Shown piece after piece: positions 23,801-34,749 of a stretch of 64,000 nucleotides of DNA. Each line of letters begins with the position of its first letter. Within the stretch, counting starts at the first letter, position 1. Source of the stretch: Chrysoperla carnea (taxonomy: Eukaryota; Arthropoda; Insecta; Neuroptera; Chrysopidae); NCBI RefSeq assembly GCF_905475395.1, contig NC_058337.1, positions 100,372,368 to 100,436,367 of the forward strand, written 5' to 3'. Made by a program: the position numbers and the translations under genes. The notes under the pieces are model-generated. The model worked only from the letters and a program-made list of their open reading frames with translations. It was not told where the DNA came from and did no database searches.

Positions 23801-26800
23801 ATTAGGCATATCGTTTTCAAGCCAATTATCATCATCTACATCACCTGGGTTTATATACGCAGTTTGTTTTGATGGAGGTGTTCGCTTATATCTCTGTGGC
23901 GACATTGTTGGTTTTCGACGTAAATTATTAATAGCCTCTCTATATTCTTGAGTGGCCGAATTCTGATGAAGTTCATTATTATCATCCTCATCATCGGAAT
24001 TTAATTTTGATACATTTGGTGATTGTGTTAAACGCGTTTCATAACGTTTCGAATAAGGAGACTTTGATGGTGTTTCATTCCGTTTTGAAAGTGGGGACTT
24101 TGTTGGTGTGTATAAATACTGTTCATTTCTAGACGTCGAAGGTGTTTCAAAGTTTTGATCATGAATTAAAGCCATGGTATTTTTCTCTAATTTACCAGCT
24201 TTCTTGAGAATTTTCGACATTCGATCTATGAGAGTATCCAAAAATATGTTTTGGCACTCATCATATTCTAAATAACTTCTACTTTTACATAGAATATCTA
24301 AAGGTGTTTGATTATGATCATTTTTAACTAAAGGTGAAGCACCCTGATCTAAAAGTAATTCGATCACTTCTAAACGACCATTTCCACATGCATCATGTAA
24401 TGGAGTTGTTCCTTCGCATTCAGTTCCACCACGATCATTTATATCTGCACCACTATCTATTAAAAGCTTGACAATATTCAAAAAGCCATGATTGCAAGCC
24501 TCATGAAGAGGCGTCCATCCACAATTATCACGAGTATTTACAGGATGACCTTGATTCAAAAGAAGTTCCACATTTTTTATATTACCTTTTATGCATGCAA
24601 CATGTAATGGAGTTTCTCCGTTTTTGTTTTTTCGAATCCGAAATTTATTTGATCGTCGACTGCGATTAACTATTTTTGAAGCATTTTCTTCTGCTTCACT
24701 ATCTTCCGATAAACCTATTGAGAAATCCAAACAAATATTTTATTGTAATTAAAAATATACTAAGTAATCAATTTTTGGGCCCTAATCCATTTAAATAGGC
24801 ATTAAAAAAAGAAAATAAAAAACATAACTCACTGTGAACTGATTCTAAAGTAAAGAGGATCTACACGATAACTTTGACAGCAAAACATTTAAATCGGAAT
24901 TGGATAAATTAATATTGAATTAAGGAATACGGAAGGTATAAGATTATTCATAAAGTAGGCTCTAGTTTGTATTCGGTTGTGACTTTTTATTTGAAAAAAT
25001 AGTATAAAAGATGTCATATTTTGATTAATTAATCAAAAACAAGGTTGTTCCGAGAATATTCTGGGGAAGCTCCGTCGCATGAAAAAGTGATTTTAATTAA
25101 TTTTGCTACAACTCAAATTGATTATAGCTTTATTGTTTTTGAATAAAAGTTTCCATAGAGCATATCTTATAGTCTTCAAAGTACTTTAAAATTGTCTCTT
25201 ATTTTCATAAGTTTTAATTCAATAAGTTTAATTAATTATTATTTTTCAATAATTAATTTACATGCAAACAATTGAAAATTAGTCAGAACATTTCCCTTTA
25301 TCGCTAAAATTATCCATTGGAAGCGGTGGCGCCGATCTGATTTTCCTTTCTATGAGATTAAGCATAGATTGAATACCCTAAGTATTTTTGTATAATTTAT
25401 GAAGAGTAATTAATAATCTATCATACCTGAGATATCACCTAACTGAATTGAATTTTCAATAACAGGATTTCCTTCAACCTCATCACTATCATTATCACTA
25501 CTTGCATCAACACCCAAAGCTTGTCGTTTTTGTAGTGTTACCTCAACTAGATCATTTTTTCCACTTTTGCGTTGTAAAATTAACAATTTCGTATAACATT
25601 TCTCTTCCAATTTAATTAAATTAGCATCGTGTGCAGTTTCAATTGCTTTATTAAAATACGGTTCAATTTTTTCATACGCAACTTTAGATAATTCTAATAC
25701 TTCTGTTATGTTTAAGTAGCTTTCAACTACTTCTTGTGGATTATTACAAGAAAGATTTAAATCTTTTTTAAAATATTCCAATGCCAAATCGTATTCTTTA
25801 TTGTCTTTATAAGTTTGTGCAAGGCTAATATATGCTGCTGATAAACCTTTGCCAGTTTCATTATTTAGTTGTGCATTTTCCAACATTTTCTTGTAGTATT
25901 CGATGGCTTTTGTATAAAGTTTTAATTCACAACAGGCGTCACCCATCGTTTCATACAATTTGTTTTTACGTCCATATTCATTATCAGCAATTCCGATTAG
26001 AGATTCTTCGGTATAATATAAAGAAGCAACTGAAATTAAGTGAAAAATGTAGAACATTGTTTTTAAAACTAAAGCACTTATCAGCAATTTGTCATAAATC
26101 TATATTAATAAATGAGGCATATACGTTTGTCCGAATTGTTTAGATAAATTTTTCTGGGAAAATGTAAGAAATATCACTATTCTATAACTAAATCTAAAAG
26201 TTTGCCCACAATTTCCATACCGATTGAGAACTTTTTTACCTCGTTTTGAACCGTTTAGATGTGTGATGTAGATGGTACATTATCAAATTATTAAATGAAA
26301 GGTTGAACTTTGTATTTCGATATATAGAAAATTTTAATATTGCTTAAACATATCTGTTTAATGATTTATAAAGAGCATATCTCGAGTTCAGGCCTTAATC
26401 AGACTATTACAGCGAGGCGAAGTTGCTTAAAAATCGTTAACTTTCTATAAATTTTTCAATAATCGGATTTTAAGAACACCTCAAAGCAATATTAAAGAAT
26501 TACACTGAAATCGGCATTTAAATTGAAGAATTATAATCGCCAGTTAGCGGGGTTTGCCTGATTTGAATACATATTTTTATTGATCTTTAAAAATGATACA
26601 TAAATATTGCCACCTGGGAGTCTAAATTGGAACTAATGAAAACGAGTTCACATTCCGTTTTGATAATGACTACAAATTATTATCGCCAGTTGGCAGGATT
26701 TCAAATTCCAGTTATCAAAACATGTATGGTAAATAATTTTAATTTTGAAGGGTAATATTTTATTTGTTTCAGGGTGTTGCGGTCTTTTTCGGATTTTTGT

Positions 26801-28145
26801 AATTTATTTATTTTTTTAATTTTAAGATTGTTTAATTTTAAGAGGTTTAATGCTACTGAAGAGGATTGCCAAAGCAATCGAAACCGGTCTAGCTAATTAA
26901 TAATAATTTTATAATCTAGCTAAATATTTTTACTGTGGGTCCTGAAGGGGATATATTTAAAAAAATGCATGTCTGACTTAATACATTGTTTTAGGAAATG
27001 ATGGTGGGCCCCTAAATGCAATTTATAAAATTTGTTAAACTATTCCTTTTATCTATGCCTCTATAAATCCTTCCACGTTCGCATCAGAAAACCAATGAGC
27101 TAAGGTTCAAAATTGTTTCTTGACGGACGCTGCCAGAGTTAATTAATGTTTGATGGATCTTTCTATAAAAACGGTGTCGAAACTATTTAACTTCCCTGAG
27201 TAGATGTATTGTACTATTAGATTTTGCAGATAAATAAATACCCCTTCTAAAATTTTTTTTGTTGGATAGGGTACTTTAGAGGCTACATTGTTGTACTACA
27301 ACTAAATTTGCAAATACTTACTGATTTTTAATGTTTTTTCGATAACTTTACGTTCATTTAAATTTGGATGCTTCAATTTAAACGCTTCAACTAAAATTTG
27401 TTTTGCTGATTTATAGTCACCAGTTGTTGCAAGTATTTCACCTTTTGTTAATAAAATTTGACATTGCTTAGCAATACGATCCGATGATAGTCTTGATGCC
27501 GCATCATATGCTTTATTTAAATATAGTAACGTATTTTGGAAATCATTTTTATGTGAATAGACTAACGCTAACGTATAGTAACTTTGTTGTAATGATTGTA
27601 TTAAATCGTTTTTGTTACACAGCGCTATTGCTTTTTCCAAATAATCAATTGCTTTTGTAAATTCACCTTTATATTCAAAAACATTCGCTAAATTTAACAA
27701 TAATCGTGCTCGCATATCAAGTTTATCAATTTTTGTTACAAGCGGTTCCTTCAATCTAATAAGAATACAAATTAAATTAAAATTCAAACAGCGATAGTAT
27801 TACAGAAATATTCTAAAAAAATTTGAGATGGGAAAAATTAAAATTACTCCGTTGTATGAATCAGAAAACTTTTTTTTTATAATGTAGGCACATTTGAGCG
27901 TGCATTTGCCCTTGAAGCCTACTTTTCGAGCGGATGTTCTATAACTAAACCCCAGCCTTTAGGAATCGCTTTAATTTAACCTCGTTGGCCCCTGTCCCGA
28001 ATCGGAAATCAATTATTACGTGGGTACTTATTACTTGGACTTTCCCATCATTCTTTGAGTATTGATTTTCATTTCGATTCATACAAGATGGCGATTGTGC
28101 AGGGAATTTGTGAACGTGACTTCCAGATGTCTTTTCTAGCAACGC

Positions 28146-28181
<36 letters not shown>

Positions 28182-29827
28182 CCGTTGATATGAACCGTCC
28201 AATGATCCCAAGATTTGAAAACAAACAAGACAAACAATAAGGGAACAAAAATGTAAAGGCAAGGTCACATTGAACACTAATTTAGCAATAATTTATTTTC
28301 GAATCTTTTAAGTATAAAATAATAAAGGAAACCTAAAGTAAATCATTTATTTTAAATTGTATAACTCCATTTACTGATCCTTATACATATGATCAGGGCC
28401 GTAACAAGGGTACATAGCGCTGGTAGTAAGTATTGAAAATTCGTATACAGATAGTATTTAACATAAGAATAAAGGCAAAATGGGGGAGAGCCGCCATAAT
28501 GGTGTCCTTTTTGCGTTAATGAGTCTGTACATTTAATTGATAAACTTTTTAAATTTATTCAAATGATAGAGTATCAAATTAAAGTATTGATTTCTCTCAA
28601 CGTTTCCGAGCAAAACTTATTTAAGGAACTCATTACTCTCCTAAATGATACGGGGGTAATTTGCAAAAGAAATGATTAACGTTCAAAATCGAAATTTTGT
28701 TGATAATAAATAAAGTAAATAATACAAACAAAATTGTATTAAAATTGTAGTCATTAATAATATATTCCCTGTTCATTAAAATGTATCAAATAGTATCATT
28801 TTGGAAATTTTGATAAGCCAAGTATGTAATCCTACTAAATTTGGGTCATACTTTTCAAATTTGTGATCAAAATTATTCCAGCTCTAATAGGTTTCAAAAA
28901 GGTGGAGTCCTGGTCAGGAAATTAAGCACATAAGTTAAAAACTGACATCGCAGCTGAAAAAAATGATCCAAAATTAGTGGGTTTCAAAAAAAATTCCAAT
29001 AAATCAAATTTGCCTGTATTATCAAAAAAATAGAATTTATTAACTTAATGACTTTATGTAAAATAATGAGCCTTTTACATGATTTTTACTGACTTTTTGG
29101 TCTATGTTTAAAAAATAAGTTTAATTTTGCGCCTCTATTTCCCTAGTTACGGACCTGCAGATGATGATATAAAAATTTTAAAAAAATTCTTACTCTTCAC
29201 AAATAACAACACTTTTCATATAAGCTTTTTGAGCTTCAGCTAATAAATTTTTATCAATGTTATCAACATCGGATGTAGCTCCACAAAAATATGTTCGACC
29301 TAGTGTGGCGTGAGCTCGTTGTCTTTCTAGCAAATCATCTTCTTTTCTTGCAATTCCTTAAATAAATTTGAATTTTTTTATTTGACTGTAAAGTGTAGCT
29401 CTCACAACGTTTTTTACTTACTTAAATAAATATTCTGATGTTCTAAAGCTTTATTTATATCACCAAGATATGAACAGTATATTTCACCTATCATTCTATG
29501 TACACGACCGTAATCCATTTCTTTTCCTAATGCTTTGTAAGCCAATAGAGCATCCTATAAAATAATAAAAAAACTTTTAATCAGTAAATCTGTGCTTATT
29601 ATCGTTTATTTAATTTTCTACCTCATAATCTTTGATTGCATCTTCATATTGACCTTCGGTTGTATTAATTTCCGCTAGTTCTAAACTAAGTGCTGCAATG
29701 CTATTTTGATTTCCTTCTTTGAACGCTTTTAGTTTTTTATTTTGCAGTTCTACAAAAACATTAATTAATTAATTTGCAATTAAATTTTTTTTTTTTTTCA
29801 ATTAAATTACTTACTATTTTTATCCAT
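20843..29827 (-). CDS. TONSL: Tonsoku-like protein TONSL, copy A
   Basis: Nine minus-strand exons give 1382 aa: 29827-29815, 29749-29622, 29554-29422, 29356-29194, 27755-27322, 26029-25427, 24714-23253, 22961-22786, 21879-20843. All splice sites are GT-AG and phases agree. Architecture matches the family: N-terminal TPRs (about 5-440), an acidic SSDNDSDEVEG segment, three ankyrin repeats (about 521-640), a long Ser/Lys/Arg-rich linker, a ubiquitin-like region around residue 950 (IHIENKIWKIPIPRR), and C-terminal leucine-rich repeats (about 1040-1382). In family terms it pairs with MMS22L, binds H4 unmethylated at K20 on new chromatin and supports Rad51 at stalled forks. The ankyrin surface keeps residues equivalent to human E530, D559, W563, E568 and N571 (here E525, D554, W558, E563, N566). 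It is the more conserved of two tandem copies. Confidence 0.92.
22085..22185 (-). repeat. tRNA-derived SINE-like sequence in intron 8 of copy A
   Basis: On the minus strand, TGATCGAGTTGGTTACG resembles a polymerase III A box. GGGTTCAAACCTCGG, about 35 nt on, resembles a B box. Together they give a degenerate tRNA-like head. The same sequence is in copy B intron 8 (36035-36105), so it was present before the duplication. It is not a functional tRNA as far as I can fold it. Confidence 0.55.
27857..28205. repeat. Insertion unique to intron 4 of TONSL copy A
   Basis: About 350 bp interrupts sequence that is continuous in copy B: CGTTGTATGAATC ... AAGATTTGAAAACA in A against CGTTGTACGAATCCCACAAGATTTG in B near 41822-41850. 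It contains a T run of about 29 bases from 28149. It could be a retroposon on the minus strand, but no family was recognised. An ORF spanning the T run is not credible. Confidence 0.55.
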
Positions 29828-30254
29828 TTTTGTTTTGATTATAAAAAGTATCTTGCTTTATTTTATTAAATAAAAAGTTGTTATCGCAATGCAGTTTCCG
29901 GGAAATGAATGGATTTTAGATAAAAATTCTTTTTTTTTTTAATTTTACAGTATATATTTTTAAATTGACACTGAAGAAGTGAATAGGAATGTAGGCGAAT
30001 GTTTTCTCTATTATTATTAAATATATTTATAAGTTTATAAATAATTTTTGTATTATTATTTACAAATTTGACATACGACTTTAACTTCTTGAAGTCACAT
30101 TGTATGGATAGTACCAATACATTGTTTAAATCAGGTTTAAAAGCTTAAGTCAGTTTAGATTGTTTTTATTTAGATAGATGGAGATAAATTACACAGATGG
30201 AATACACCATAGACTTATACTACAAAAAACAGATGAAATATGTGTCCTCCTGAG
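29828..30254. promoter_or_regulatory. 5' flank of TONSL copy A
   Basis: Upstream of the copy A start codon. Part of it (29908-30254) is repeated at 48272-48618, where it is detached from copy B. It probably contains the promoter and 5' UTR of TONSL. No defined element could be picked out by eye. Confidence 0.45.
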
Positions 30255-30835
30255 ATGACGTATAAGTACGTGATCTGTCAATTTTTGACAGTTCAATGCA
30301 TGGAGGTTATAAAGTTATAAGTTGTCTCATTAAAATGGGCTGTTGTGCGCTAATTTCAAATGATCTATCAACGTTTAATATACGTATATATAATATCATT
30401 CAAAGAAAAAAAAAAAGCAAATAATGAAATTATTATTGTTATTTACTAATGAATAAATTATAAATTATCTATTCTACTTTATAAATTGGTCTATACTACT
30501 TTATAAATTTGAATGGTACTAACTTCATCTACTTGCACTCATAAACAGCTAACTTCGCAGATACTACTTACCGACGACAGCGCGGCTGGTGGCTGAAAAA
30601 TGAACTATAAATACTACAAATTTTCAGGGACAGGCGCGCTAACGCTTTAGCACGTAGCGATCGTTCTCCTTCTTTATAACCTCCATGGTTCAATATATAA
30701 TTTACACTTTAAAAAAATGAATTTACAACACAGAATTTACACTCGGTATTATTAAGTTTTCTAATAAAAAGCCGTAAAATAGTATAATTTAATGAAATAC
30801 CATATAAAATATAAGTATTTAATATCATCAGAGAC
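30255..30835. mobile_element. Fragment of the TA-flanked MITE, interrupted by another MITE
   Basis: ATGACGTATAAGTACGTGATC ... at 30255-30298 and TTCAATATATAATTTACACT ... at 30690-30835 are the two halves of the internal sequence of the 0.58-kb MITE. They are split by the insertion at 30299-30687. Both MITE ends are missing. Its left edge coincides with the 5' boundary of the TONSL duplication. Confidence 0.75.
30299..30687. mobile_element. hAT-like MITE nested in an older MITE
   Basis: The 389-bp insertion has perfect 16-bp terminal inverted repeats: CATGGAGGTTATAAAG and CTTTATAACCTCCATG. It is flanked by an 8-bp target duplication with one mismatch: GTTCAATG (30291-30298) and GTTCAATA (30688-30695). 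The 8-bp duplication and lack of ORF suggest a non-autonomous hAT element. The target is recognisable because uninterrupted MITE copies contain a single GTTCAATG. Confidence 0.85.
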
Positions 30836-31939
30836 TATATCAGTAAACAAGACCATTAACTCTAATAGGCAACTTTTATGCCACTTTTATTTCACCTGAA
30901 CAATCATAGATGGATAAAAACAAAAAAACGACCACAGATGTCACTAAAAATCAATATACTACTCAAAAAAACCTTCATAGATGTCGCGATCATTCACATT
31001 TTATTTTCTTTTTATTATACTCAGTTATTTGAATCATGCTTATACTTGTTTATATTTGATATTAAGTCTATATCATTATCAAAAAGTTTTCGATATTTTC
31101 TTGAAAAAATGAATTTTTAATATAATAATTGTGTGTAACGCTACAGAGAAAAATGGACGTATGTTTTATTTTCCAAGAAACGAAAACAGGCAAGTACAAA
31201 AAAATTGCATTTCTAATATAACCTAATTGACAAAAGTTTCATTGCATTTCTGACCTAATTGAATATCATTACTTTCAAATAATATTTCTTTTAACAAGAT
31301 TATAAATTAAATACCGAATATATTATTCTATACATATGTCGGTTAAAAATCGGCATATTGAGTTAAATATTTTTAGAGAATCTATAACTAACCCGAATTA
31401 TTTTTTAGGTTGATGTATGAACGTGCCATTGGACTACATTCAAAACTATTAACCAATCTGTTGTTTGTTGGGAAACATCATCCAATAGGCCTTTTCATCA
31501 TGTCAAGCGCAAGTGCAGAGTTTATTTTTTCGTACTGACAGCAATAAGTAGGACTAAGATAGAAGATATTTGTTATTCATTTTATCACATTGGTTATAAA
31601 TCATTTAGTACGAAACAAATGTGAATCGTGATTTGAAAATGAAAACCCCTATTGAAATCAATTTAACTTGATGATACAATTTCGATTTTCAATTTGATTA
31701 AACAAAAATCACATGATCACTATAATCTACAGGGCTTAGTAACGTTTTGCAGTAAAAGCTTAAAGGTACTTTAAACTATTATCTTTTTTACTAAGAATAT
31801 TGGTTAGACTTTAAAGAATAAAATCTGTTGGTTAGACTTTAAAATTAATAAATTTCATTGTTTTGATTCGAATCGAAATTTTTATATTCAGACATCTAAT
31901 AAATCTTTATTAACCTCTTCACTACTGGTGTACAATATA

Positions 31940-32494
31940 TCCATACTAATATTATAAATGCGAAAGTAACTCTGTCTGTCTGTCTGTCTGTCTGTTACTC
32001 TTTCACGCCTAAACGGCTGAACGGATTTTGATGAAATTTGGTATGGTGATAGATGATAACCTAGAAATGGTCATAGGATATAAATATAAATAATCACGCC
32101 ATCGTTTTTAGGGGGTAGGCAGTAGGCAGATAACTAAATTGAGTTAGTGATTTTTAGTCGTTTTTGTTGGGACTTTTGCTCTTTCACGTCTAAACGGCTG
32201 AACAGATTTTGATGAAATTTAGTAAGGTAATAGATGGTTACCTAAAAATGGATATAAGATCAAAATGATCACGTCATCGTACTTAGGGGGTAGGAAGTAG
32301 GCAGAAAACTGAATTGAGTTAGTGATTTTTTTATGGTTTTTGCTGGGAGTTTTGCTCTATCATGCCTAAACGGCTGAACGGATTTTGATGAAATTTAGTT
32401 AGGTGTTAGATAGTAACCTAGAAAAGGATATGGAATATGGGGGGAGGGGTGAAAGTGGGAATGTTGCCCAGCAAAGCGGGAAGTTCACAGCTAG
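31940..32494 (+). mobile_element. Non-autonomous Helitron-like element
   Basis: Begins TCCATACTAATATTATAAA preceded by A, and ends with a GC/CCC-GGG hairpin (CCCAGCAAAGCGGG) followed by CACAGCTAG and then T. This fits the Helitron pattern of 5' TC, 3' CTAG and A|T insertion with no target duplication. A (CTGT)n microsatellite lies at 31972-31995. The body is three tandem units of about 180 bp, each with a CTAAACGGCTGAACGGATTT-like motif (near 32012, 32190 and 32366). It resembles (CTGT)n-containing insect Helitron derivatives. No transposase or helicase is encoded. Confidence 0.8.
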
Positions 32495-32630
32495 TTGTAC
32501 ATAAAAATTTAGCATACGTATAGTACCAATTTTAATCTAGAGGAGGAAAAAAACTTTTTGGGCTAAAATTTGCTCATCTGGCATCATCCCTATTAAAATA
32601 AAACAAAAATTTTGAATTATTTTTATACCA

Positions 32631-33460
32631 TGTATATGAAATATACATAGTATATTAAGTTTAGTCCCAAGTTTGTAACGCTGAAAAATATTGATGCTAC
32701 GAAAAAAATTTTGGTATAATCGTCTATCCGTCTGTCATCACGATTACTCAAAAACGAAAAGAGATATCAAGCTGAAATTTTTATAGTGTGCTTAAGACGT
32801 AAAAAGTGAGGTCGAGTTCGTAAATGAGAAACATAGGTCAATTGGGTCTTGGGTCCGTATGACCCATCTTGTAAACCGTTAGAGATAGAACAAATGTTTA
32901 AATGTAAAAAATGTTTCTTATAAAAAAATAAACAACTTTTGTTTGAAACATTTTCTTGTAAACATCACTGTTTACCCACGAGGGCGCTAATTAGGTGAAA
33001 ATTTTGTGGTTGGTATTAATATTGGAATATCAGTTACGTGTGTGTGTGTGGCTATTTAAGAATGGAAATCTTTCTTTATTTACGTGACGTCAAAAAAGGT
33101 CGAGTTCGTAAATGAGAAACATAGGTCAATTGGGTCTTGGGTCCGTATGACCCATCTTGTAAACCGTTAGAGATAGAACAAATGTTTAAATGTAAAAAAT
33201 GTTTCTTATAAAAAAATAAACAACTTTTGTTTGAAACATTTTCTTGTAAACATCACTGTTTACCCACGAGGGCGCTAATTAGGTGAAAATTTTGTGGTTG
33301 GTATTAATATTGGAATATCAGTTATGTGTGTGTGTGTGTGGCTATTTAAGAATGGAAATCTTTCTTTATTTACGTGACGTCAAAAAATTGCGTCATCAAA
33401 ACTGTCTATACATGGTATTTCAACAATTAACTCAGTCAATTGTTTGTTTTCATTTGTTTT
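32631..33460 (+). repeat. R1 repeat with internal 288-bp tandem duplication
   Basis: Starts TTTTATACCATGTATATG and ends CAATTGTTTGTTTTCATT. The block 32811-33098 is repeated almost exactly at 33099-33387: both start GTCGAGTTCGTAAATGAGA and end near TTTACGTGACGTCAAAAAA. A GT microsatellite lies in each unit. Confidence 0.85.
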
Positions 33461-34594
33461 AAATATATTTTTTGAAATATTTCAATAATATACGCCTTTA
33501 TGAATACAAATATTATAGAATATGTATTATTAATATTCAAAAATAATTATATTAACTGGAAAATATATTTCACAAAAGTTTTGAAGTGAAATTGGTTATT
33601 TTTCCATATAGAGCACATGTACAATATATTGTACAAAATGCATCAATGAGTGTCAAATTTTCAAATTAATTAAGTACTGAAGAGGTTAAAAGATGTATCA
33701 GTTCTAAAGATGAAAATTTTCTAGATCGTGAACTTGTTTTTTTTTTTTTTTGGAATTTTCTTGACCAATATGCATTTGCTATTGGAGAAAGTAACAAGAT
33801 TATAAATTAAATAGCGAATATAATCATGCTTAAATAAAGACTATATTTTTAGAGTCTATTATTAATCGGCGATTCATCCCTATTGTTTGTTTTTAAATAT
33901 CATCAAATCGACCTGGAGTCGGTCTTCATTCTTCTCAATTTTGTTTTAGTCGCGTCAATGAGTGTTTTAGTGGCTCAATTTAAGTGAGTGGTTTAAAGCC
34001 AATTATTGTTATTGTTGTATTTTATTTTTATATTTAGGAAAATATATAAAATTGATTTTCAAAATTCTTGGTATTTTCATATCAATATTTCTTTTGTACA
34101 TATCAATTTTTAATATTTTTCATTCTTTTTGCTGTGTTCACGTTTCGTTTTCAATTATTTTCATTTTATTTTAATCCAAAGGATTGAGGTTTTTTTACGT
34201 GGTTTTCCTCTAACCACGAATAATCATTATTTCTTTTCTTTATGTTTCTTATAATTTAAATATTTTTTACATACTCTAAACACAGCATTCAATCAAAATT
34301 TTAATATTATTCTTGATTGGTTTTCACGATTTTTTCTTCGACCGCGAAGTACATTCCATAATACGGAAATAAATTATTTAAAAAGAATCTCTTTCATATC
34401 ACAAAATAAAATGAAAAGTTGTTACTTAAAATACATTTTATACTTAATTATATATCTATCAAATTAAATTTTCTATTTTTAGAATTATTACACAAAATTA
34501 GTGTGTTCAATTTTACAAAAAAAATTTTGCACTTCAAATCTTTTAAATGAATGTACCTTTCAATCAAAATTAACTAAATAATTTTACAATTTTA
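33461..34594. other. Intergenic, nothing recognised
   Basis: AT-rich sequence between an R1 copy and the 3' edge of TONSL unit B. I see no exon, RNA gene or repeat shared with the rest of the window. Confidence 0.5.
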
Positions 34595-34749
34595 CTTTCG
34601 GTTTGGATTTTAACGCTAAGATGTCATCGCCACGAGTATTGATCAGCTGGGTGACCTAATAAAAAGATTATTTTTTTAATACCGCGACGCTGAGATCTTA
34701 AAAATATACTCGGATAGTATACGGTTTTGGAACTTTCCTAAAAAGGAAG

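Larger units (their letters stand above)
20755..30254. repeat. TONSL tandem duplication, unit A
   Basis: Exons, introns and about 430 bp upstream of the start codon are shared with unit B (34595-44110 plus 48272-48618), in the same orientation. The 3' edge is near ACTTTCGGTTTGGATTTT (about 20760 and 34595). The 5' edge is near TGTCCTCCTGAG (30254), matching TGTCTTCCTGAG (48618). Identity is very high in exon 9 and introns 7-8. Indels separate the copies elsewhere. Confidence 0.88.

Noticed and set aside
23685-23951. 88-aa plus-strand ORF with a counterpart at 37451-37663
   Set aside because: It is antisense to TONSL exon 7 and appears twice only because the exon is duplicated.
27945-28277. 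Short ORFs with poly-Lys or poly-Phe
   Set aside because: They run through a homopolymer T run in an intron 4 insertion of TONSL copy A. They are not coding.
29881-30117. 78-aa ORF repeated at 48258-48482
   Set aside because: Its conservation is explained by duplication of the TONSL 5' flank. It has a poly-Lys stretch from a T run and no domain.
31972-31995. CTGT run as a CRISPR-like or stand-alone array
   Set aside because: It is a simple tetranucleotide microsatellite inside a Helitron-like element. There are no spacers, and this is eukaryotic DNA.
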